From positions 15,937,388 to 16,001,387 of the forward strand of contig NC_068980.1 in the NCBI RefSeq assembly GCF_016808095.1: 64,000 nt of DNA. The letters run 5' to 3'. Of the stretch, positions 22,576 to 33,854 are shown in pieces. The position numbers and the translations under genes are program-made. The notes beneath the pieces are model-generated. The model saw nothing but the letters and a program-made list of their open reading frames with translations. It was not told where the DNA came from and made no database searches. The DNA comes from Vigna angularis. Lineage: Eukaryota > Streptophyta > Magnoliopsida > Fabales > Fabaceae. Positions within the stretch are counted from its first letter, which is position 1; every line of letters begins with the position of its first letter.

Positions 22576-24683
22576 ATGAGAAGCAGAGAACAGGTTGAAA
22601 ATCTACTTTTTGATCCTGAAATTGAAAGAACTGCTCGAAGGAACAACAGCAGAAGGAGAAGACAAAGTAGAGAATCCAGAGAAGCCTCTGCTATTTTTGA
22701 AGAAATTCTTAACTCTTCATCTGATCAAGAAAAAGAAGAAATGGAAGACAATCGCACTGGAGAAGGTTCTGGGCAAGGAAGACGTACTCTTGCAGATTAT
22801 AATACTTTCTCAAGACCTCTGCACTTCAACAGTATTGCAAGACCAGTGGTGAATGCTGCTAACATGGAGATGAAGCCAACTCTTATTCATTTGGTGCAGA
22901 ACAATCAATTTCATGGATTATCCCATGAGAATCCATACACTCACTTGGCTACTTTCACGGAGATCTGTAATACAGTGAGGATTCATCAGGTTCCAGATGA
23001 AGCAATTCAACTCAGCTTATTTCCATTCTCATTGGTTGGTAATGCAAAAATGTGGTTGAATTCCTTTCCAGAGAATAGTCTGACAGTCTGGGATGATGTG
23101 GTTGCTAAATTTCTAAATAAGTTCTTCCCTCAGTCCAAAGTCAATAAGGGAAAGCAGGAGATCTCGTCTTTTCAACAAGATGCTGAAGAAACTCTAGGTC
23201 AAGCATGGGATAGATTCAAAGGCCTACTGAGAAAAACCCCTACTCATGGATTTGATGAGCCTACAATGTTAAATCTGTTTCTTGGAGGGCTGAAATCTCA
23301 AACAAAGTTAATGTTAGATGCATCAGCTGGAGGTAGTATCAGATGGAAGACGCCTGAAGAAGCACATGAACTGATTGAAAACATGGCTGCAAATGATAAT
23401 GAAGTTCAGAGTGAGAGAGCTCAATTTCAACAAAAAGGTGTTCTTCAGCTTCAATCTCAAGATGCTTTACTAGCTCAGAACAAGATTACAACTCAGCAAC
23501 TTGAGACATTAATGAAGAAGTTATCTCAGCTACCTAAAGAACTGCATAATGTTTCTCAATTTCAACATCAGATGGTTCAGAGTTGTCAATTGTGCGGAGG
23601 AGATCATAATAATGGTCAATGTGTAGTGAAAAGCATGTCTCATGAAGAAGTTCATTATATGGGAAATCAAGGTCTTCAGACAAACTATGATCAACGTCAA
23701 AGTTTTAATCAAGCATGGAGACCTCATCCGAGTATGGGACAAGCTGTTTCGTTCAACAGACCACCTCCACAGAACTTTCAGCAACAACCTACTCTGACAT
23801 AAAGAACTTCAAAACTGGAAGAAACTCTTCAGCAGTTTATGCAGGTATCAATTTCCAACCATAAAAGCACAGAAGCCTCACTTAGGAATTTGGAGATTCA
23901 GGTGGGTCAATTAGCTAAGAAGTTGGAAGAAAAACCAGTGAAGGACTTTGGGGCAAACACTGAAGTAAATCCAAAGGAAGACTGCAATGTTATTACCACA
24001 AGATCTGGAAGAATGCTGGAAGAAAGAGGGATTGAGAAAAAAGTGAGTGAAGAAAAAGATGAGATGAGTAAACAGGGAGATGAAGAAGAAGAGAAAGAGG
24101 ATAGAGAAAGTGAAAAAGAGAGAGAGGGAGAGAAAAAGAAAGAACAGATGTATGAGAAACCTCTTCCTTATCCAAAGGTTTTCTCTAGAAACGAGAAGGA
24201 AAAACAGTTCAGGAGTTTCATTGATATTTTCAAGAAGCTGGAAATCAAGATGCCCTTCTCAGAAGCACTAAAACAAATACCTGCTTACTCGAAATTCATG
24301 AAAGATTTGCTCACAAAGAAGAAGAAGTATATTGAGGAAGAAACTATAGAAGTACAGGGCCAGTGCAGTGCTATCATTCAGAAGTTGCTTCCTCCAAAGT
24401 TTAAAGATCCAGGTAGTCTTACAATTCCATGCACCATTGGTGAACTGGCTATTGGGAATGCGTTAATTGATCTTGGAGCCAGTATCAATCTTATGCCTCT
24501 GTCAATGTTTAAGAAGATTGGAGAATTAGAGTTGAAGCCCACACACATGACTCTAAAATTAGCAGACAGATCGATCAAATATCCGCAGGGAGTAGTAGAA
24601 GATGTTCAGGTAAAGGTAGATAAATTCTTATTTCCGGTGGATTTTGTTGTCATGGAAATGAAAGAAGATACATAAATTCCTCT
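22576..24683 (+). pseudogene. gag-protease of element H, 5' part, two in-frame stops
   Basis: The first ATG is at 22576. The frame has TAA at 23800-23802 and TAA at 24673-24675 and is otherwise continuous. Domains: basic N-terminus; gag domain about 22860-23340 (KMWLNSFPENSLTVWDD, KFLNKFFPQSKV, QAWDRFKGLLRKTPTHGF); zinc-knuckle variant CX2CX3HX4C near 23584-23625; Glu/Lys-rich tract 24040-24150; protease motif LIDLGASINLMPLS near 24465. The solo LTR at 24689 splits the conserved LGRPFM segment. It is the same protein family as F, K and L, though its LTR belongs to another lineage. Confidence 0.9.
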
Positions 24684-25267
24684 GATTCTGTAAGGACCTT
24701 GTTTTCTTAAAGGGGTGGGGAAGCATTTAATGTTGGGGGACACTAGCTGCCATAGGGGGAGTTGAGGTTTTGTTTTATTTGGAAAAATGGGGAGCATGGG
24801 TGTTGAAAAACAGCAGCAAAGGGGGAGCAACGTTCGGGTTTTTTTTTCTCTCATGATTGGCACCCTTCAACAAAGCTGCAGACGTAGGAGATAAAAAGGG
24901 GTGCTAGGTGCTTAATTGGGAGAGAAAAACTCTTGCTGCAAATTGGTGAAGGAGGTGAAGTTCGGAGGTGCTGGAGTTGCAACGAGGCTTTAGATTACAA
25001 GTCTTGAAGGAGATTGAAAGGTACTGCATCTGGATGAGTGAAAAGCTTGCTGGGAGAGGAGAAGTGAAGAACTGTTGGAGTTGGAAGGAGATCCAGACAC
25101 TGCAAATCTTTTGGAGAAAGATTCAAGATTTGCAAAGGAAGTCTTCAAGAGGTAAGGGGAGCTAGATTTTGTTTGTTTGATTGTTGAATTTTACTGTATT
25201 TGAAGTAAATCTGGGAATTTTGGGATGAACAGAGGAGATTTCTGGGTTTTTGGAAAATCTGCGATTC

Positions 25268-26300
25268 TGCAGAATTCTGCAGAATCGCGCGTTCGTCCAA
25301 TTTGATGAGCCAAATTGGACGCTCGTCCAAATGGCTCGTCCAAATTTATGAACGTTCGGTTATTTTCTGAACGTTCGCCCAAAAGAAGCTAAATTCTAAA
25401 CGTTCGGTTTTTATTCTGAGCGTTCGCCCGAATCGTCCTCCCATATGAGTGAAACGTTCGTCCTTCACAAAAGTGTAGCGTTCGTCCTTCAATCTGAGTG
25501 TGCGTTCGGTCTTAAGGTGGAAATTCTTAGGGTTCGATGATGAGCGTTCGGCCTAAGTATCAATCCCAGCGTTCGTCCAAGAAGTGTTCGACCTTGAGCG
25601 TTCGTTCCATAACATTCTTCCAAAGAAGTGTTCGACCCTGAGCGTTCGTTCCTTAGCGTTCGTCCAAACAGAGTGCGTTCGTTCTGGGCTTGTTTTGGTG
25701 AACGCCTAGAAATTGTATTTGTGCATGGGTGATTGCAGTGTTTGACTGAATTTAGTATAATTAGGCTTAAGTCTTGAGGGTTCGGTTTTGATGTCTTAAT
25801 AATTTAAGCGTTCGATCTAAATTTGGTATTTCTAGGTTTGGATATGGAACGTTCGTTTTTGGGCGTATTAGTATAAGGTGACATTCTTAGTTTAAGAGCT
25901 CGAACGTTCGTTCTTATTTTTAGTATTGAACGTTCGGTTTTGGGATGAGATATTCTAATTGTGAGCGTTCGGTATTGGCTTGATTCTGATTATGAGCGTT
26001 CGTTCCTAAATCGGTATTTATAGGAAGTGATCTTGAGCGTTCGACATTGGTATAGCTGTGATGTGAGCGTTCGGCCTTGGTGTTGCTGTGATTATGAGCG
26101 TTCGGCCTAGGATCTGATAACGTCCGTTCTTATAGTATTCAGGAATTAGCGTTCGGCAGAGAGCGTTCGGTCATTTTGTTAAATTTCTTAGCGTTCGTCC
26201 TAGGTATCAATATAAGCGTTCGTCCTAATGGTGTGATCAGTGAAATAGCGTTTGGCCTGTTAATAAATGGCGTTCGTCCAGTAGCGTTCGTTCCATGGTG
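25268..26300 (+). repeat. Dispersed GCGTTCG(T/G)CC array in the solo LTR
   Basis: More than 30 occurrences of a (A/G)CGTTCG core, usually GAGCGTTCGGCC or AGCGTTCGTCC, lie at irregular spacing of about 15-60 bp. The spacing excludes a simple tandem repeat. The sequence between cores is not conserved. Confidence 0.9.
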
Positions 26301-26504
26301 TTGGGTGAACAGTGCTCGTTCAAATAGTAATTTACAAATATGTTGGATTTTAAGTTCTATTTCCTCTTGAATGGAATTCTGTGTAATATATGCTGTGATG
26401 TGATGATGATATGATATGGGCGTTATAGTATGGTTGGATTGGTATTGTAAGGATTATTGTATATGGGTATTTTGGCCAGATGATGTTATTTACGAGTGGT
26501 GGAT

Positions 26505-27000
26505 AGTAAGCGTTGTGCGTGCGGGCCCGGGGAATCTCTTTAGGTGAGTGATGGGGGGTATACTTGCACTTGTCCGGGGAAGCTCTTGTTCAGAGTGATG
26601 GAGGGTGACATTGTGTACTTGCTCGGGGAATCTCCCTATAGAGTGATGGGAAGTAGCACTACACATTGGGGTAATGTGTAACCGCCCGGGGAATCTCTTA
26701 CATTTATGTAAGAGTGATGGGGGTGACGTGGGGTACTAGTCCGGTGAAGCTCGAGATAATTAAATTGGCGTTGTGCTTGCGGGCCCGGGGAATCTCTTTA
26801 GGCGAGTGATGAGGGGTATACTTGCACTTGTCCGGGGAAGCTCTTGATCAAAGTGATGGAGGGTGACTTGTGTACTTGCTCGGGGAATCTCCCTATAGAG
26901 TGATGGGAAGCAGCACTACACATTGGGGTAATGTGTAACGGCCCGGGGAAGCTCTGAAAAGAGTGATGGGAGTGACGCTAGTACATATTGGTGTATGTAT
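26505..27000 (+). repeat. Tandem duplication of about 255 bp made of GGGGAA-CTC...GAGTGATGG hairpin units
   Basis: Two copies (about 26508-26765 and 26767-27000) each contain four or five subunits. A subunit starts CCGGGGAATCTC or CCGGGGAAGCTC and ends GAGTGATGG. Between these the sequence changes but often keeps an inverted repeat, such as CTCTTAC with GTAAGAG at 26695-26714. A separate ACACATT/AATGTGT stem with a GGGGT loop occurs in both copies. Confidence 0.85.
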
Positions 27001-27557
27001 TTTGATTGATCTATAATATTGGTGGATGTAGTCTGATTTATTTTGTAATGCATATTGGTGTATGCATTCTAATTTGATATTTTGGTACATATTGGTATAT
27101 GCATAAGGTTGAAGCATAATTCGTACTCGGGTATATAGTTTGAGGTAGTCAAGGTGTGGATGATAGTATGTTATTATGAGTATATTTATGATGTATATGA
27201 ATTGTATTTTTTTGTTAGCTCACCCTTGCATTGTTTGTGTTGTGTGCTGTTTGGGTATGTTTCTCTGGCGATGATCATCCACTTGGATGGGAGCAGACGT
27301 TGTTGAGGAGATCCCTTTGAAGCAAGAACTGGAGGATACTAAGGTTGCGGAGTAGTCTTCTTAGGAGTTTCCCATCTGAACACATGTAGTGTTCGAATCT
27401 TTAAACTGTTTAAGTTTGAATTTCCGTTTCTTTTATTTCTGGATGACTGTAATTTCACATTTAATTACACGTCATGCTCCGACTGTTCTCTTTATTGGAA
27501 TGTTGACGTCTTTATTATGTAATAATTGTTATTATATAATCGGGATGTTACAGATTC

Positions 27558-27892
27558 TGGGAAGGCCATTCATGAAGACTGCTCGAGTGTTGATTGATGT
27601 TGATGAGGGAAAGCTCAAATTGAGAGTTGAGGATGAAGAAGTAAATTTCAATGTCTTTGAAGCAATGTCTCACCCAAATGATGAAGATACATGCTTTCAA
27701 ATTGATGAACTTGAGGAAGTCTGCATGATTGCACAGAAGACGATGCATATATCCTCACCTCTTAATCTGGATGTTTTAAAGGAGATTCCATCTGAGGAAG
27801 AAGAGAAAAGAGAACAGAAGTTGCACTTGAAGTTGCTACCTTCACTTCTGAATGATGTCAAACCCTTGGATCAACCACAGAGTGCTTCTTAG
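27558..27892 (+). pseudogene. gag-protease of element H, 3' part
   Basis: Continues the protease after the solo LTR: LGRPFMKTARVLIDVDEGKL, then an acidic tail ending at TAG (27890-27892). No RT follows. The open frame extending left of 27553 is solo-LTR sequence and not part of the protein. Confidence 0.85.
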
Positions 27893-27939
27893 TGTCAAGC
27901 TAAAGACGTTAAACAAGCGCTTACTGGGAAGCAACCCAG
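27892..27939 (+). other. Conserved post-gag module, element H copy
   Basis: GTGTCAAGCTAAAGACG, AAACAAGCGCTT, then the hairpin CTGGGAAGCAACCCAG (27924-27939). It overlaps the end of the gag-protease ORF. Confidence 0.8.
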
Positions 27940-29100
27940 CTTTCTAACTCTATCTATTTTTGTTTTCAGTTATTTTGGTTGTGTGGATTGAATCTGAATG
28001 TGTTTGGTTGTGTGGATTAAATTAAGTTTCTGCAATGATTTGATTGTGAAATGTGTGTTTGAATTTTGAATTTGAATTTCGAATTTTGTCCATGATAACT
28101 GGCATGATTGTGGGATTGTTATTGCAAAATCTGAGTTTTAGAACTTGTGTTATGATTATATATGATTTATTCTTGAATCTGATTGATTGTGACCCAAAAG
28201 TTGAATATCTGAGTGTACTGAGACAATTTTGAAAGCAAGTGAGAAGTTGTTATTGCTATGAATTTGGTTTTTGCATAATTCTTATTATTACAGACGCATT
28301 CTGGTTTAGAAATGAGAAAGGCAGTTGTTTGTTTTGAAATTAACTACTTGGCCAGATGACTACCCATATGTGAATATTCATCCATTGTTATCCTGTTTGA
28401 GCCTTATATATATTTGTTGTGAACCCTAAGCTTCTTACAGAACAATCTACCTTATCCAACACTCTAGAAGAAGAGAACAAGAAACATATTTGTCAAGATA
28501 TAGGTAGAAATTAAGTTTGGGGGAAATCATAATCAGTTGAGTCTTAAACTGATGAAAAACAATCTGAAAAAAAATAAATATCAAAATTAGAGAAAAATTC
28601 AAAAAAAAAAAAAGAAAATGTGTTATGTGATGAATGAAGAGGAAGTTGATAAATAAAGTTTCAATGTGGTTATGTTCTTGTTCTCCTCTTCTTTAGTGTT
28701 GTTTTGTTTCCCTGTAAAACCATGTTTCTTCTAGCCAAGCAGAGTTATAACCTGAGAAAGTCCTTTTGATTTAAATCAGAATGTTTGAATTGTATATGAG
28801 ATGACTTGCAAAAGTTGATGAATTAGTTGATGACACTTTGAGCGTGAATTTGAGTGTAAACACTTGCAGGTTGAGGTAAACACTGATTGAGCACATTTGT
28901 ACTATTCTTTTTCTGGTTGTCTTATCATTTTGGATTCAAGAACTTGTCAATATAGAAGTTATAACATTTGATCTGAATATTTGGAGGTGTAGGTACAATC
29001 CTTACTTTTGTGACAGAGATTATGTGATGGAATACTAACTGCTTTGTTGGGTTCGTTTTCTTTTGTTTTTGTGTAATTTCATGAGGACACGAAAATATAT
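27940..29100 (+). other. 3' non-coding region of element H
   Basis: AT-rich, without open frames; no ORF2 and no TACTGATG hairpins. It ends at the polypurine tract (29101-29113). Confidence 0.7.
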
Positions 29101-29115
29101 AAGTTTGGGGGAGTT

Positions 29116-30649
29116 TGATAGGTGTAAACTTTACTTGTTTTTGTTACTTAAAATGTTGTGCTTTTGAGTGAGTTTTAGTGTTAATTCTCATGAAAAGTAT
29201 ACAATTGTGGTGTAAATATAGTTTTGATTGTTTAATTATGGTTTGAGTGTTTTTGTGTGTTATTTCGCAGTAGAATAAGGATTGGATACTATCACAGACT
29301 TGGAGAGCGTCATGTGCAGTGCCAGAAGGATCAAATCAACATGCCTGGACGCTTCTCGCCAGCAAACGAACGTTTGCCCAGCAAGAGCGGACGCTCGTCC
29401 AGCGAGAGCGGACGTTCGCCCAGCGAACGGACGCTCGTCCAGCGAGTGGACGCTCGTCGCCCAGCGAACGAACGTTCGTCGCCCAGCGACGCTCGTCCCG
29501 CCAAGAAGCCAGCAAGTGGACGTTCGCCCAGCGAACGGACGCTCGTCCAGCGAGTGGACGCTCGTCGCCCAGCGAACGAACGTTCGTCGCCTAGCGAGAA
29601 CGCTCGTCCAGCGAAAAGTGGACGTTCGTCCAGCGAGTGCACGCCCGTGACCCAAAAGTAGACGCTCGCCTAGCGAGAGAGCGAACGCTCGCCCAGCGAC
29701 GGACGCTCGCCCAGCGAACTTTTGACGTTCGTCCAGCGAAGATGAAAAGTGGACGCTCGCCTAGCGATCAATGGACGCTCGCCCAGCGACAGACTCTCGC
29801 CCAGCGACGGACGCTCGCCCAGCGACGGACGCTCGCCCAGCGAGCGTACGTTCGTCGCCCAGCGAAAAATCACTTACGGCCCTTCTCTTTAAAAACGCGA
29901 TCCAGAGGCAGAAATGGAGGCTGAAGGGGAGGAGACCAGAGGACGCTGCAGAGCTCGTCTTGGGTGCTTCCAAGGTGGAAAATCACCAATTTCCACCGTT
30001 CAATTCATGCTTTATCGCTTCTATGATGTATACGTGTAGCTAGAACTCCATTTCACTGGGGTTGAGAGTACATTTCTGAAACTCTTTGTAATTTCTATAT
30101 TAATGCATGATCTTGTATGAATTTTGTGTTCTATCTTTATTATTCTTTCTATGATGAGAATCTGAGCTATTTGAACGGTTAAATCATTGAGAAATGTTTG
30201 AGACCGCGGACCTAGGATAGAACTGCTAAAGGATTTCGAGTCCTAGACATAGGAGGAAATTTTTAGTCATCTGTGACATTGTGATTAAGGCAAATCTGAT
30301 AACTGAATTATCTAAGAGATTAGGATTTAGTTTGAATGATTCTGAACTGTCATCTGAGAGATCAGGACTGCATGCGCCTAGGATGTTGATGCTAAATTTT
30401 GAGGAATTGTGTTAGTAGAAAAATTACTTGAGTGATGAACTTGAAAATCAACCCCAGTGAACTTTAATTCATCTGTTTTTACCACTTTAATTTCATCTGT
30501 ATGCAAATCTTACTTGTGTTGTAAAATTAATCTCTAAATTAGTAAACTTTAATCAATCTGTGAATCAAAACAAATCTCTTGGGAAAACGATTTTCGGACT
30601 TACCGGTTTATTACTTGTACGATTCGGTACACTTGCCGAGGTCTCAACA
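29116..30649 (+). repeat. 3' LTR of element H
   Basis: 1534 bp, nearly identical to 20882-22384 outside the minisatellite (about 29340-29872), which differs in unit number and order. That shows the array changes faster than the rest of the LTR. Confidence 0.92.
29340..29872 (+). repeat. CpG-rich minisatellite, 3' LTR copy
   Basis: Same 17-21 bp GGACGCTCGCCCAGCGA family as at 21107-21600. It has an extra block near 29715-29770 and fewer of the perfect terminal units. Confidence 0.95.
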
Positions 30650-31478
30650 GTGTTCACGTAATCACATAATATCCAACAGATGTTATTCTCATGAATGATC
30701 AATTAACTAAGCATAGATGTAATCATGTGCTCATGGAATCATTCCTCACCAGATAAAGTGTTTCACTCAATCACACAAGTCTCATGGAATCATTCCTTTT
30801 TCTTTTGCTTTTTCATTTGCTCAACACTTAGCTCAATGCTTATTTATTTTCCTTTTTCAAATTTCCCAACAACCACAAACTTGAAACTTTATCAATACCA
30901 CAAATATTATCAACTTAACTCAAGGTAAAGATTTTCAAAAAGGGTTTTCATATCATGTTCACGGCTAAAGGTTCAAAGGATAGAACACATTGTGTTCTCT
31001 TCTATTGGGCTAAAATCATGCATTGGCTAAAAAGGGATAACAACAGATGGCCTTGATCATATCACACATGTAAGCAAGTGATTCAATCATAGAAACCTAG
31101 GCAAAGTCATTCATGCTTTCAAAGTAATAGCAATCATTCACAAAAACTCTGGAGTTCAAAACCTCACATACAGGCTCATTCAACATTCCATATATTCCAG
31201 ATACACATCCTGCTTAACATCATAATCACAATCACAACATCATGCATATGTTCACATAGCTTATGAACAACCACCTGTATACCAGCATATGGTTCACAAT
31301 CTCAACATTACTCAATATCCAAGCATCATCAAGCAATACTAATCATGCACAAGTCAATATCAAACCATCACATCAGATAAAGGTTTCAAACCGAGTACAT
31401 CACAACCTATTCTAAAAACAGAAGCAAATAAGTTCAATAATACAAAACAAAAGATAAGAAAAGTCCAGTTGTAGTGCT
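30650..31478 (-). other. 3' non-coding region of element K (second part)
   Basis: Matches 38880-39933 of element L and 63342-64000 of element M. Conserved phrases include the AGGATAGAACACA block near 30977. No coding frame is seen. Confidence 0.75.
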
Positions 31479-31504
31479 GATAGCATCCATCAGTAGATGT
31501 TATC
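31479..31504 (-). other. TACTGATG-loop hairpin after ORF2, element K
   Basis: On the element's sense strand the 8-nt loop TACTGATG is closed by GATAACATC and GATGCTATC, a 9-bp stem with one mismatch. It lies about 8 nt after the tandem TGATGA stop codons of ORF2. Confidence 0.75.
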
Positions 31505-32680
31505 TCAGCTCCTCATCAACCCATGCTATCGTTAGAATCTTCCTCCTCTCCTTCTTCAGCATCTTCAAAATCATCATCATTCTCATCATCTTCCTCCACA
31601 GTTGGAGCTTCAGCTACTCCAACTCCACTGGCCTGTCCCTACTCCTCTAGCCATGCCACCACAGTGTTGAATTCATCCATAGTCCATCGTCGTCCAGGTG
31701 ATCATCTCTACAGTGGCCACTTGCCCTCTATGAATAGACTGCAACCTAGCCTCCATCAAAGACATATACATGTCCCTCATTTGAAAAGGCTCAGCATCAT
31801 GAGGCGGTGCATGTGCCTATGGTGGTCCTCTCCTTCTAGGAGGATGTCATGGTGGTACTGACTGAGCTACCTCATCTCCCCCGTAATACTGTCTATAGTA
31901 AGCCTCATCAATCGCCTTCATAGGCCACTCCAATGGCGGTGTAGAAGTGTTAACCCCAGCTAACTCACAGAGGTGTGTGATCAGAGATGGATGCCCCAAG
32001 CGTGCCTTGTTGTTCATAGTACTAGCACAAGTCTGAATCTCAATTACTATGATTTGTCCAATATTAATGCTCATCCGTCTAAGCACACAATACAGAAAAA
32101 GGGCCTGCTGACAATAATATCAGAGAAATGAGAACAAGGCTAGATATTGGCATGAGAAAACGTCATCCAGTATTTTGCCATGGGAGTCAGATTAGCTCTC
32201 CTAATATGCACGGCTGCACCATTCCTATTCCTCTGAAAATGCCCTCCAGGCACACACAACACACTCTCCATATCATCAAACTATGATCCCTATTCCATGT
32301 TCAGAGCAAACTCACACTGTACACCAGTCCATTCAGTATGCAAAAACCTGTTAATAAAGTCAGGATCATACCGAATGATTTTTCCTCTGAAATAGCTCAT
32401 GTAGTCCTCTGTGTGAGAGTCACCCAATGGCCTTCCATTGGTGTAGAATTCCTTGACCACTGCTATGTTGGCTAGTGCAGGGTAAGTAGCTACTCTCTCC
32501 CAATTTCTGCTCTCTAGTTCCTCTCCAAATTGTGGAGCCAAGTCTGGTATCCACCCCACCTTCCGCTCCATCAAGAGCCTTCGGTCTTGGAATGTCAAGA
32601 AGTGTTGCTCATGTCTCACTCTTCCTATCATCGCTAAGGGCAAAACAGAAGCCCTCAGCGTCACCTGTGCAAAGAAACAG
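31505..32680 (-). pseudogene. ORF2 of element K, decayed
   Basis: The best stretch is 32290-32691: RRLLMERKVGWIPDLAPQFG, VVKEFYTNGRPLG, FRGKIIRYDPDFINRFLHTEW, then stops, then CVPGGHFQRNRNG. It aligns with ORF2 of element F throughout. A second open piece (31847-32086) and an acidic Glu/Asp/Ser-rich tail follow, ending in tandem TGA TGA. It resembles the putative plant transposon protein family; the biochemical role is unknown. Several stops make it inactive. Confidence 0.7.
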
Positions 32681-33275
32681 CAAGAACGCACACAACTGGC
32701 GCTGAGCGGCGATTAGTATTTTTCTGCATAATGGCCCTAGTTGGCCTTTAATATCCACCCCCATGCATTTTTCCTAGTTCCAGGCCTTAAGCAAGCAATT
32801 TAATCGGTCCAAACAGTGATTATTTCAATCAATCATGCAAAAACATCAAGATCCCTCAAGAATCATGCTTAGACAACCATATTCATTCAAAATCATGCTT
32901 TCAAAACCCTAGAATGTAAAATTCATGTACTTACTTGGGTGGAGATGCTTAATGTGTGAATAATGCTCTATGAATGTGAGGGAATCAACCCCTAGCAGCA
33001 GTGCTCTCACAAAACCCCAAACTTGAATGGAAGCTTAATGTAAAAATGGGTGGAGAAAGGGTTTTTGTGAAAATGGATGAAGGAAAAAGTAAAGAGAATC
33101 CTTTGGAGAGTGCTTGAGAGTGCTTGGGAAGAATGGAGGCTGAAAGTGGCGGCCTAGACGCACCCTAGGGTTAGAGAAATGCCTAATGGGCCAACCCCCG
33201 CTAAGCTCATTTTCTTAAAACCCAAAAAGAAAATCTGCAGCGTTCGCGCTCAGCGGTAGCCGGCGTTGAGCGGCA
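32665..33275 (-). promoter_or_regulatory. Putative internal promoter, leader and intron before ORF2 of element K
   Basis: Sense order (right to left): CGCTCAGCGG-type boxes (33245-33273), a leader with CCCATTAGG and AACCCTAGGG, a splice donor CCCAA/GTAAGT near 32935, and a pyrimidine-rich acceptor TTTGCACAG near 32665 just before ORF2. The parallel with element F (17620-18394) makes a spliced accessory transcript plausible. No clear TATA box is seen here. Confidence 0.4.
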
Positions 33276-33501
33276 GGTGCGATACCCAATCTCCTTCTTC
33301 CTAACTTGCCCTAAGCGTCCATCACCAATGCCTCTCAAGTTCAACTCTCAATTTTTCCAATCTCATATATTTTCCACTCACTCCATACACTCTCACTTAA
33401 TCAATGCACTTAGTCTCTCACACCAATCAAACATTCAACAATCAATCCTTATAATTCAACTAGAATAAAACCAAACCAAACACAAAGACAATTTCAATCA
33501 A

Positions 33502-33550
33502 CTGGGTTGCCTCCCAGGTAGCGCTTGTTTAACGTCACGAGTCTGACCCA
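33502..33550 (-). other. Conserved post-gag module, distal copy, element K
   Basis: Sense: GGGTCAGACTCGTGACG, AAACAAGCGCTACC, hairpin CTGGGAGGCAACCCAG (33502-33517). It is the distal partner of the copy at 33799-33846, and the hairpin array lies between the two. Confidence 0.85.
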
Positions 33551-33561
33551 TGAATCCTCCA

Positions 33562-33710
33562 GCATCCTTTAGTAGATACTCTTCCACCTAACATCCATTA
33601 GTAGATGTAAATCCTTTTCATCAACACCCATCAGTAAGTGTCTGATAGCATAGTATCCTTCAACAGATACTCAATCACCTAGCATCCATCAGTAGATGTT
33701 ACACCATGAA
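33562..33710 (-). other. TACTGATG hairpin array, element K
   Basis: Five hairpins, two perfect. The stems ACATC/GATGT (33591-33608) and AGTATC/GATACT (33652-33671) are intact. The others (33562-33579, 33624-33641, 33682-33699) each carry one mismatch. Loops are TACTGATG variants. Confidence 0.75.
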
Positions 33711-33798
33711 GTCTCATAACAAAATAAATCAATGTTCCAAAGTTTTTAAATTACATCACCAAAATAAAAAAATTAAAGAAATTAATGTTCTCAAATCA

Positions 33799-33846
33799 TT
33801 GGGGTACCTCCCAGTAAGCGCTCTTTTAACGTCTTTAGCTTGACCC
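33799..33846 (-). other. Conserved post-gag module, proximal copy, element K
   Basis: Sense: GGGTCAAGCTAAAGACG, AAAAGAGCGCTT, then CTGGGAGGTACCCCAA, a decayed form of the hairpin. It lies just after the gag-protease stop. Confidence 0.8.
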
Positions 33847-33854
33847 AATAAAGC

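Larger units (their letters stand above)
24689..27552 (+). mobile_element. Solo LTR (2864 bp) in element H, TSD GATTC
   Basis: Starts TGTAAGGACC and ends GGGATGTTACA, flanked by GATTC at 24684-24688 and 27553-27557. Removing it rejoins the protease reading frame, which confirms the borders. No internal genes remain, so it is a solo LTR left by LTR-LTR recombination. The ends and the GCGATGATC block near 27270 resemble LTRs of Tekay-type chromoviruses; lineage and strand are inference. It carries two dense repeat zones, described separately. Confidence 0.88.
20882..30649 (+). mobile_element. Ty3/gypsy non-autonomous element H, complete, TSD GTGTT
   Basis: Both LTRs (20882-22384 and 29116-30649) begin TGATAGGTG and end GTCTCAACA. 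The target duplication GTGTT is at 20877-20881 and 30650-30654. The tRNA-Asp primer site (TGGCGCCGTTGCTGGGGA) is at 22391-22408 and the polypurine tract AAGTTTGGGGGAG at 29101-29113. It encodes only gag and protease, with two stops, and is further split by a solo LTR at 24689-27552. The high similarity of the two LTRs indicates a recent insertion. Confidence 0.93.

Noticed and set aside
26505..27000. CRISPR-like or other regularly spaced array
   Set aside because: Units vary in length and belong to a solo LTR in a plant genome; no spacers of uniform length.
27389..27557. N-terminal extension of the protease ORF at 27389-27892
   Set aside because: These codons lie in the solo LTR; the true protein resumes after the GATTC duplication.
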